Assembly (NCBI GenBank): GCA_003456455.1
Contig: DMRV01000303.1
Coordinates: forward strand, 1 to 7,625
DNA length: 7,625 nt
Reading direction: 5' to 3'
DNA from: Flavobacteriales bacterium
GTDB taxonomy: Bacteria > Bacteroidota > Bacteroidia > UBA10329
Shown here: positions 1-6,182 of the stretch, in pieces
How positions within the stretch are numbered: the stretch's first letter is position 1
Layout: every line of letters starts with the position of its first letter
Program-made: the position numbers and the translations under genes
The notes under the pieces: model-generated
Database searches by the model: none
What the model was told of the DNA's origin: nothing
What the model saw: the letters and a program-made list of their open reading frames with translations, nothing else

Positions 1-18
1 CTGGTACTATTTGTTTTT

Positions 19-51
19 GCTAACTAGGGAATAACCGCTATTGCTGTTAGC
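19..51. repeat. Imperfect inverted repeat / hairpin beside the integrase remnant
   Basis: The outer arms GCTAAC (19-24) and GTTAGC (46-51) are perfectly complementary. Inside them AG (26-27) pairs with CT (44-45) and AATA (30-33) with TATT (39-42), leaving T25 bulged, a GG/G internal loop and a five-base loop. The right arm reads GTTAGCC, which matches the integron core-site consensus GTTRRRY at all but one position, and the bulged architecture recalls a folded attC site. At 33 bp it is shorter than known attC sites, and the left side does not fit RYYYAAC well. No T-run follows on either strand, so it is not a typical intrinsic terminator. Confidence 0.5.
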
Positions 52-63
52 CCCATTATGTGA

Positions 64-183
64 TTAGTTGTCTAATGGACTGACAATCAGCCCAATGTGT
101 CGTTCGCTTACGTGCGTATAAATTTCTGTTGTTTTACTGCTGCTATGTCCGAGAAGGGTTTGTATGTATCTGAGACCCGTATT
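64..183 (-). pseudogene. C-terminal remnant of a tyrosine recombinase / phage-type integrase
   Basis: Read on the minus strand, 183 to 67 gives an open frame of 39 residues ending at a TAA (66-64). It contains RYIQTLLGH, then SSSKTTEIYTHVS, then a tail ending SPLDN. This is the signature end of XerD-like tyrosine recombinases: the LGH box supplies the second catalytic His, and the Tyr of IYTHV is the DNA-cleaving nucleophile. The tail length and SPLD ending are normal for the family. Immediately upstream the frame hits TGA (186-184). A neighbouring frame reads ILKYG (190-176), resembling the LLExG that precedes this block in intact proteins, which suggests a small deletion with frameshift. 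The HxxR box and everything N-terminal are absent up to the E1 gene. I infer a dead fragment left by a decayed or excised element. Confidence 0.88.
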
Positions 184-238
184 TCAGAATTCCTGACTCA
201 TGTTGTATTTAAATTTACAAAATTGGTAATTAACTCAG

Positions 239-279
239 CAACTTTGCCAACTCCACCAACTTTATCAACTTTGTCAACC
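239..279. repeat. 9-bp tandem repeat (CAACTTTRY) abutting the E1 start codon
   Basis: Four consecutive 9-bp units start at 239, 248, 257 and 266: CAACTTTGC, CAACTCCAC, CAACTTTAT and CAACTTTGT. A partial fifth (CAACC) begins at 275, and the E1 ATG is at 281. The repeat therefore occupies the whole ribosome-binding region of that gene, which has no Shine-Dalgarno sequence. Each unit contains CAACTTTG or a variant, one base from the Bacteroidota -7 element TAnnTTTG, but no correctly spaced -33 TTTG was found. The role is unknown. From memory, similar AAAGTTGAT-type repeats occur between genes in other Bacteroidota. Confidence 0.8.
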
Positions 280-280
280 G

Positions 281-2359
281 ATGATAAAAGCGAAAAAAGC
301 AGCTGTTTCCGTTGAAGTCCTAAAAAAGGCCTACCGCCTAATGTGTACCGCCAAGGCAATGACCACGCTGTATGAGGAGAATGCAAAAGTGACGAGTAAA
401 TATGTGCATGCTACTTCGCGCGGACATGAAGCTATTCAGCTGGCATTGGGAATGCAGTTGAAACCACAAGATTTTGTAGCGCCCTATTACCGAGACGATT
501 CTATTCTGCTTTCTATTGGAATGCAACCGCATGAGTTAATGCTTCAATTGCTTGCTAAGCGAGACGACCCGTTTTCTGGCGGAAGAACGTATTACAGTCA
601 CCCAAGTTTGAAGCGGGATGACATGCCAAAGATTCCACACCAGAGTTCGGCTACGGGTATGCAGGCTATTCCAACTACAGGAATTGCCATGGGCGTGCAG
701 TACCGAGAGTTGATGGAATTGGATGCTGATTCGGACGAGAAGCCTGTGGTAGTCTGTTCTATTGGCGATGCCGCTGTAACAGAAGGAGAAGTAGCCGAAG
801 CCTTGCAAATGGCAGTGCTCAAACAACTGCCAATTCTTTACTTGGTTCAGGACAACGAGTGGGATATATCTGCTAGTGCTGAGGAAATTCGTGCCATGGA
901 CGCGAGCGAGTATGGAAAAGGATTTAAAGGTCTTGAAATTCAAACGATTAACGGTTCCGGCTTTACTGAATCATTCAATACGATTGAAAAGGCCATAAAG
1001 ACTATTCGTAAGGAGCGAAGACCCATTATGGTTCATGCTAAAGTTCCTTTATTAAACCACCATACTTCTGGTGTTCGCATGGATTTTTATCGAACGGAAG
1101 AAGACCTTGCGGAACACGGTAAACGTGACCCTTATCCCGTATTAAGGAAGCAGTGTTTAGATGCAGAAATTGCGGAAGCAGAATTACTTACGATTGAGTC
1201 GGAAGCACGAGAATTTGTGCAGGCTGAATATGAGAAAGCCTTAACGTTTGAAGACCCTCGTCCAGAGGACTTATTCGACCATGTTTATGCACCAACACCC
1301 ATAACCGAAGAGCAAGGCGAACGCAGTCCCGAAGGAAAAGAGCCAACCGTAATGGTTGATAGTGCCTTATTTGCTATTCGCGAATTGATGGCAAAACACC
1401 CAGAGTGCTTGCTGTACGGACAAGACGTAGGGCGAAGATTAGGCGGTGTGTTCCGAGAGGCAGCTACGCTTGCCGAAACATTTGGAGACCATCGTGTATT
1501 CAATACGCCTATTCAAGAAGCATTCATCATCGGTAGTACCGTTGGAATGAGCGCTGCTGGGTTGAAACCAATTGTAGAAGTTCAGTTTGCCGATTATATC
1601 TGGCCAGGATTGAATCAATTGTTTACAGAAGTAAGTCGTTCGTGCTATTTGAGTAACGGTAAATGGCCTGTAGGCTGCATTCTGCGCGTTCCAATAGGCG
1701 CGTATGGTAGCGGAGGCCCGTATCACTCTTCTAGTGTAGAGAGTGTGCTCTGCAACATCAAAGGCATTAAAGTGGCGTATCCATCAACTGGAGCAGACCT
1801 CAAAGGATTGATGAAAGCTGCTTATTACGACCCCAATCCAGTAGTGATGCTGGAGCATAAAGGTTTGTATTGGAGCAAGATTAAAGGCACAGAAGGAGCC
1901 AGAACCATCGAGCCAAGCGAAGATTACGTGCTTCCATTCGGAAAAGGACGTGTGGCGCTAGAAGCTGAACAGACGAAGATTGATAATGGCGCAAGTGTGT
2001 GTGTTATCACCTACGGAAGAGGCGTGTATTGGTCTCAGAATGCAGCTAAGCAATTCAAAGGGCAAGTAGAAGTTATTGATTTAAGAACCCTTCAACCGTT
2101 AGACACGGAACTCATTTACGAAACCGTGAAGAAGCACGGGAAGTGTGTGGTAGTAACGGAAGAGCCTGTTTCCAACTCCTTTGCGCAAAGCATTGCAGCA
2201 CGTATTTCAGATAATTGCTTTGAATCTCTAGATGCGCCTGTTAAGGTGGTTGGTTCAGAAGATATGCCAGCCATTCCGTTGAATTCCATTCTAGAAGAAA
2301 CGATGATTCCTTCGAAAGAAAGGGTAGGAGCAGCTATTCAGGCGTTGCTCGATTATTAA
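281..2359 (+). CDS. Fused E1alpha-E1beta 2-oxoacid (branched-chain/pyruvate-type) dehydrogenase, thiamine-diphosphate dependent
   Basis: A 692-residue cytoplasmic E1 component, which decarboxylates a 2-oxoacid and passes the acyl group to a lipoyl E2. Residues ~15-335 are the E1alpha half, with YYRDD at 69-73 and the thiamine-diphosphate/Mg motif from GDAAVTEGE (162) to QDNEW (190-194). Residues ~355-540 are the E1beta pyrimidine-binding domain, where Glu413 in the IQEA segment fits the conserved cofactor-activating Glu, followed by VQFADY. Residues ~570-690 are the transketolase C-terminal domain. The motif reads GDA...DN instead of the textbook GDG...NN; such variants occur, to my knowledge, in fused Bacteroidota E1 proteins. 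ATG 281 is the first ATG after an in-frame stop at 227-229. No E2 or E3 gene lies in the window, so the substrate (branched-chain 2-oxoacids or pyruvate) is undetermined. The stop overlaps that of the convergent receptor gene. Confidence 0.93.
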   Translation: MIKAKKAAVSVEVLKKAYRLMCTAKAMTTLYEENAKVTSKYVHATSRGHEAIQLALGMQLKPQDFVAPYYRDDSILLSIGMQPHELMLQLLAKRDDPFSGGRTYYSHPSLKRDDMPKIPHQSSATGMQAIPTTGIAMGVQYRELMELDADSDEKPVVVCSIGDAAVTEGEVAEALQMAVLKQLPILYLVQDNEWDISASAEEIRAMDASEYGKGFKGLEIQTINGSGFTESFNTIEKAIKTIRKERRPIMVHAKVPLLNHHTSGVRMDFYRTEEDLAEHGKRDPYPVLRKQCLDAEIAEAELLTIESEAREFVQAEYEKALTFEDPRPEDLFDHVYAPTPITEEQGERSPEGKEPTVMVDSALFAIRELMAKHPECLLYGQDVGRRLGGVFREAATLAETFGDHRVFNTPIQEAFIIGSTVGMSAAGLKPIVEVQFADYIWPGLNQLFTEVSRSCYLSNGKWPVGCILRVPIGAYGSGGPYHSSSVESVLCNIKGIKVAYPSTGADLKGLMKAAYYDPNPVVMLEHKGLYWSKIKGTEGARTIEPSEDYVLPFGKGRVALEAEQTKIDNGASVCVITYGRGVYWSQNAAKQFKGQVEVIDLRTLQPLDTELIYETVKKHGKCVVVTEEPVSNSFAQSIAARISDNCFESLDAPVKVVGSEDMPAIPLNSILEETMIPSKERVGAAIQALLDY

Positions 2360-4755
2360 AAATCATCTCCCATATCTCCACTGCCACGTTCGCGTTTCTT
2401 TTTCTGATTTAAGCGGTAGGAGAAACTGAGCACAAACTGCCTGGCACGCCACTGAAAGTCGTTGGTTGAGACCAGTTTAGGAGTTGTTACTTCCCACCGT
2501 CTTCTACGCGAATTCAACATGTCTTTAGCAGAAAACGTTACGGTTCCGTTTCCTTTCAGAACATCTATAGAAAGCCCTAAATCCCAAGAGTACATGCTGA
2601 GTTGTTTGCCTTGTGGAGTATTACGTGGTGCACGATACATGAATGCCGTTTGAATATCCAACTTCTTCAAAATTGTCCATTTGCTGGTAAATCTGCCATG
2701 TGCTGTGAAAGTCTCTGCGTAGAAATCCTGGTTTTCAAACTGTCCGTTGGTAATGGAGTAATAGGCATTGACGTTTAACATAACGCGCCACCACTTGAAT
2801 AAACTGTACGAGAAGCTCAGTTCTAAACCACCAGCATCTTCCGTACTAAGGTTAATCGGAAACGTGGTAATAAAGCCCGTTGAGTCAGATTGAGAGATAC
2901 GCTCTACAACACCCTCACGATGTCGGTAGTAAATACTGGAAAGCAAGGTGCCATTCTTCCAAGTCTTTAAGTGGCCCAATTCGGCAGAGTGTGTGAAAAC
3001 GGGGTTTACTTCTAGATTTCCTGAAAAGAAATTTCTATTATCGGTAAGGCTGAAGAACGGAATCAATTCCCGAAACCGTGGTCGACTAATTCTTCTGCTG
3101 TAGCTCAATTGTAGCGAGTTGCTACTTGGAAACTCATAACTCAAATGCGCGGAAGGGAAAAAGCTGATATAGTCCCAGTTGTTCGTTTCATTGGTCTTGA
3201 CCAATTGGGTTTGGATATCAGAATACTCCGCACGCACTCCACCTTGAATGGAGAGCCGTTTGATTTTACCACTGGCAATGATGTAAGCCGCATATATATT
3301 CTCATTAAAAATGAAATTGTTGTCGAAGTCAGAAAGTGTTTCCCATTCTGAAGTTGAGTCATTCAGTTGCTCCACCTTGTAATCATTAACGATTCTTCGA
3401 AGTGTAGCCTTTAGCCCAGTTTCTAACCGTATGTTTTCATTGAAGGGATGCACATAATCGGCTTGTGCAAACCAGTTCTGCTGGTTTTCGGTGTTGTCAG
3501 AACGTTGATTTAGCGTGTAATCAGAACCTTCTTCAAACTGTTTGGCATCTTCATAATCTTCGTCTTTAAACCATCTAAAATCAGCCGTAAGCAGTTGGTC
3601 TTTCTTGTCGAACTCACGCCTAAAATTCAAATTAGCCTCAAACGCTTGGCTCTGCTCAATTTCATCATCTGTTCTGGTTACTACCTGTGTTTGGGTTCCA
3701 TTCTCGTCAAAATCGGTGTAAGTCAACTTGGCGGTGTTGTCGTTGTAAGAACGATTGTACATACCCGAGGCTGTTAAGGTGGTTTTGTCGTTGATGAAGT
3801 AATCAATACCGAACCGTCCATTGCCAGAAATTCCACCACGCTCTTGTTCTCGTTCTCGTTCGTAAGCAAATGTGGTGTCTTCTAAAAAGAACTCTTGGAA
3901 CGAGTAACCGCTACCTGGACGTTTCTGATATTGTGCCCCAACGCTGGTAAAGAAGTTCACTTTTCCTTTTCGGTAGTTGAGATTGGCCGAAGCACCGTAG
4001 TTGTCTGGGTAGCCAGCGTTCACTTCAAAAGCTCCGTTAATTCCGGCTCTTTTTTCCTTTTTAAGTACAATGTTTAGAATTCCTGCTTCGCCTTCTGCAT
4101 CATATCTTGCTGAGGCGTTGGTTACTACTTCAACTCTTTCAATCAGATTTCCGGGCAGTTGACGTAAGGCATCCTCGCTGCTTATTCCAGTTAGGCTAGA
4201 TGGTTTTCCATCAATCAGAATCCGCACATTTGAACTCCCACGCAGACTAACAGTTCCATCAACATCTACTTCAACAGAAGGCACCGTTTCTAATATTTCC
4301 TGCGCATTACTCCCAACATTGTTAGGGTCTTTTGCAACGTTGTAAACTCTGCGGTCTAGCTTCATTTTCATGTAGCTTTTTTCGCCCGTCACCACAACCT
4401 CATTAATGAGTTCCGTTTTAGGAGATAACTGCAATGCTCCGAGGTCAACGTCAGTATCAACGATTGTAGCGTTCTTCTTAAATTCATTGTAGGAAAGAAA
4501 TGAAACCATCACGGTGTATGTGCCAGCACGAACTTGTATCTCGAATTTTCCATCAAGCGAAGAGGCAACACCAAGAATGTTTGTTGAATCTGTTGCTGAG
4601 CGCGCTGCCACTGCAGAATACGGAATGGGTTGAGCGTTTTCATCTAATATCACCCCAGAGATAGTAAGTTTTGAAGTGCTATCTTCTACCCGTTGGGCAA
4701 GTGAATCAATTGCAAGCAATAGGAAAAGAAGGGCACAAAAAAGTCGTAGTCTCAT
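2356..4755 (-). CDS. TonB-dependent-receptor-like outer-membrane beta-barrel protein with carboxypeptidase-regulatory-like N-domain
   Basis: A 799-residue outer-membrane protein. Residues 1-20 are a signal peptide with probable cleavage after LA at 19-20. Residues ~31-110 form a carboxypeptidase-D regulatory-like beta-sandwich (SGVILDENAQPIPYSAV...). INEVVVTG (117-124) is TonB-box-like, and ~130-235 is the plug, with NAQEILETVPSVEVD, SLRGSSNVRILIDGKPS and ERVEVVTNASARYDAEG. The rest is an aromatic-rich barrel ending in a short charged tail (KKKRERGSGDMGDDF), a C-terminus I associate with the OMP_b-brl_3 group. At ~800 residues and without a SusD partner it is not a classical SusC. The ligand cannot be read from the sequence; TonB-linked uptake is inferred from the family. 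A glutamate/arginine-rich stretch (YEREREQERGG) lies in a likely surface loop. The gene stands alone, converges on the E1 gene, and has a hairpin just upstream of its ATG. Confidence 0.93.
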   Translation of the reverse strand: MRLRLFCALLFLLLAIDSLAQRVEDSTSKLTISGVILDENAQPIPYSAVAARSATDSTNILGVASSLDGKFEIQVRAGTYTVMVSFLSYNEFKKNATIVDTDVDLGALQLSPKTELINEVVVTGEKSYMKMKLDRRVYNVAKDPNNVGSNAQEILETVPSVEVDVDGTVSLRGSSNVRILIDGKPSSLTGISSEDALRQLPGNLIERVEVVTNASARYDAEGEAGILNIVLKKEKRAGINGAFEVNAGYPDNYGASANLNYRKGKVNFFTSVGAQYQKRPGSGYSFQEFFLEDTTFAYEREREQERGGISGNGRFGIDYFINDKTTLTASGMYNRSYNDNTAKLTYTDFDENGTQTQVVTRTDDEIEQSQAFEANLNFRREFDKKDQLLTADFRWFKDEDYEDAKQFEEGSDYTLNQRSDNTENQQNWFAQADYVHPFNENIRLETGLKATLRRIVNDYKVEQLNDSTSEWETLSDFDNNFIFNENIYAAYIIASGKIKRLSIQGGVRAEYSDIQTQLVKTNETNNWDYISFFPSAHLSYEFPSSNSLQLSYSRRISRPRFRELIPFFSLTDNRNFFSGNLEVNPVFTHSAELGHLKTWKNGTLLSSIYYRHREGVVERISQSDSTGFITTFPINLSTEDAGGLELSFSYSLFKWWRVMLNVNAYYSITNGQFENQDFYAETFTAHGRFTSKWTILKKLDIQTAFMYRAPRNTPQGKQLSMYSWDLGLSIDVLKGNGTVTFSAKDMLNSRRRRWEVTTPKLVSTNDFQWRARQFVLSFSYRLNQKKKRERGSGDMGDDF

Positions 4756-4762
4756 ATTTCAA

Positions 4763-4792
4763 AACAATAAGGACTTCAGACCTTATTTTGTT
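4763..4792 (-). promoter_or_regulatory. Hairpin in the leader of the receptor gene
   Basis: The 7-bp arms AATAAGG (4766-4772) and CCTTATT (4781-4787) are perfectly complementary around an eight-base loop. The loop may add a C-G pair closing TTCA. AAC (4763-4765) can also pair with GTT (4790-4792) across a two-base bulge. The structure ends about 8 bases before the receptor ATG, so in the minus-strand transcript it would sit across the ribosome-binding region. It could be a translational control hairpin or an operator. There is no U-run to suggest a terminator. Confidence 0.5.
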
Positions 4793-4964
4793 CCAAAGGT
4801 TTAACGATAATGTGAGAAATAGCTGTTTTTGGTAACTGTTTGTAGCAAATCGATATAGTTGGCTTGGAAGATGCTCCTGCTATTTCACTCAATTCAACCC
4901 AAAGAAATTATGATTGCTGGTAAGGAACAGGGGAAAGATGCTAAAGTCGTAGATGACGGACTAG

Positions 4965-5381
4965 TCAGTTAATGTACAACTGCTTAATCTTCTTTCTAGG
5001 GCCAGGACAAAATTCAGAGTGGCAGTTCATACACTGGGTAACCATATTATTGAATTTCATAACCGAGGCTGAATCGGAAGACTCCAACCGTCTAATAGCA
5101 TCAATGTAAACGTCAGAAAATGCGTCAAATACAGGTCCTCGCACAGTTGGGTCAGTAGCTATTGCTGTATGAATTTCTTCGAATCGTTGCAGGCCAGATA
5201 ATGACTTTCCCGCAATTACCAATTGCTTCAAACTGTCTGATTCTGAGAACATATTTCGCATGAGTAATGCTAATTCAGAATCCCCATTTGGGTTTATTGG
5301 TCTATTGGTTTTGGTCTTAGGTTTCTGTTCGCATCCAATACAAATCATAATTACGATAAGGAAGAGAAGAGAATGTCTCAC
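4965..5381 (-). CDS. Small lipoprotein c-type cytochrome with C-terminal CxxCH heme site
   Basis: A 138-residue protein starting at GTG: an in-frame TAA lies two codons upstream, and the next ATG (residue 12) would destroy the signal peptide. Residues 4-16 are hydrophobic and end in CIGC, a lipobox with Cys17 as lipidated residue (Cys at -3 is unusual), so a periplasmic membrane anchor is expected. The helical body carries Met41 and Met44, candidate distal heme ligands. A single CMNCH heme motif (117-121) sits near the C-terminus, followed by SEFCPGP and a basic tail. One heme motif at the end of a ~120-residue helical domain resembles class II cytochromes (c'/c556), and the CxxCHxxxCPGP ending recalls small cytochromes I have seen in Bacteroidota. 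An electron-transfer or sensing role is inferred. It lies 18 bp downstream of the TSUP gene, as the probable last gene of that operon. Confidence 0.85.
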   Translation of the reverse strand: MRHSLLFLIVIMICIGCEQKPKTKTNRPINPNGDSELALLMRNMFSESDSLKQLVIAGKSLSGLQRFEEIHTAIATDPTVRGPVFDAFSDVYIDAIRRLESSDSASVMKFNNMVTQCMNCHSEFCPGPRKKIKQLYIN

Positions 5382-5399
5382 AATTTAATTCAGTTTAGG

Positions 5400-6173
5400 T
5401 TAAACAACACCCATTCCCAACAGTACGGAAAGGATGAGAATCATAATGGCAACTGTCCATTGCACGAAATCGAGGGTTACTTTCTTAAGCAGTTTTCTGC
5501 CAAAATAGGCACCTAGGAAAGCTGAAAGCACAGCGGTAATCAGAATGGGAAGGTTTTCCTGAATATTTATCTCCTCCATGCGGGAGAAATAAAGCCCAAG
5601 CCTAGTTAAGTCTATAAAGCTTGCAATGGTGATGCCGGTAGCAATAAAGACATCTTTACTCAGTCCATAGCGAATTAGGAATGCGCTTCTCAGCGCTCCT
5701 TGGTGTCCACTCAGCCCTCCAAAGAAACCGCTAATTACACCACCCATAAAGAGTTTGTTCTTGTCAAATTCCAACTTCTTTAAAGCAGGAATAATCTCAA
5801 AAATGGCAAAGAATGCCATCAGGGCAGCTACGATTAGATTTACCGTATAAACTTCTAATTGATGTCCGAAAAGTTGGTAGACGTAAATTGGTTCACTCAC
5901 AGAGAAACGGAGTAGGAGAGAAGCACCAATAAAGGCTCCAACAACAGCTGGCGCGCCAAAGCGTAAAACCACGCCCCAGTTGGCTTTCATGCCTACCAGT
6001 CCCATTTTAAAAAGGTTGTTGAGTAAATGCACGATTCCAGTCAGCGCAATGGCAACTTCAATCGGAAAAAAGAGCATGAAAGCTGGGGTGAGAATCGTTC
6101 CTAGACCAAAACCAGAAAAGAAGGTGAGGAGGGAGGCAAACGCTGCTACAAAAGCAATGATGATGTATTCCAT
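5400..6173 (-). CDS. TauE/SafE (TSUP) family membrane anion transporter
   Basis: A 257-residue inner-membrane protein with about eight hydrophobic segments: residues ~4-35, 38-60, 68-90, 109-131, 140-167, 174-196, 207-228 and 236-257. The two halves show the internal repeat typical of TSUP proteins. The first half has SGFGLGTILTPAF (20-32) and GIVHLLNNLFK (46-56); the second has GGVISGFFGGLSGHQGALRS (144-163) and DLTRLGLYF (188-196). Length is normal for the family. Known members move sulfite, sulfonates, sulfoacetate or other small organosulfur anions, but close relatives differ in substrate, so none can be assigned. The gene starts 9 bp after the stop of the upstream dehydratase homologue and ends 18 bp before the cytochrome, suggesting one transcript. 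A sulfite-handling role with the cytochrome is possible, but no sulfite oxidase is visible. Confidence 0.9.
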   Translation of the reverse strand: MEYIIIAFVAAFASLLTFFSGFGLGTILTPAFMLFFPIEVAIALTGIVHLLNNLFKMGLVGMKANWGVVLRFGAPAVVGAFIGASLLLRFSVSEPIYVYQLFGHQLEVYTVNLIVAALMAFFAIFEIIPALKKLEFDKNKLFMGGVISGFFGGLSGHQGALRSAFLIRYGLSKDVFIATGITIASFIDLTRLGLYFSRMEEINIQENLPILITAVLSAFLGAYFGRKLLKKVTLDFVQWTVAIMILILSVLLGMGVV

Positions 6174-6182
6174 ACTAATCGT

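Noticed and set aside
187..280. Possible continuation of the integrase upstream of the remnant, including its HxxR box
   Set aside because: All three minus-strand frames were read; none shows the HxxR box or barrel-helix blocks beyond the short ILKYG match.
97..315. A plus-strand 72-codon frame covering the leader and the repeat (TLPTPPTLSTLST)
   Set aside because: It is antisense to the integrase remnant, its low-complexity end is just the 9-bp repeat translated, and it runs into the E1 gene in another frame.
198..386. A minus-strand 62-codon frame with VDKVDKVGGVGKV
   Set aside because: It is the 9-bp repeat read on the opposite strand plus antisense of the E1 N-terminus, with no independent coding evidence.
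536..943. A 135-codon minus-strand frame inside the E1 gene
   Set aside because: It lies entirely antisense to a strongly supported coding region and shows no family motif.
4958..4966. GACTAGTC palindrome at the end of the cytochrome gene as a terminator or operator
   Set aside because: An 8-bp palindrome with no loop and no U-run is expected by chance and does not form a terminator.
4871..4972. A 33-residue plus-strand frame between the receptor and cytochrome genes (starting MLLLFHSIQPKE)
   Set aside because: It is short, has no recognisable motif or initiation signal, and overlaps the end of the cytochrome gene on the opposite strand, so chance is the best explanation.
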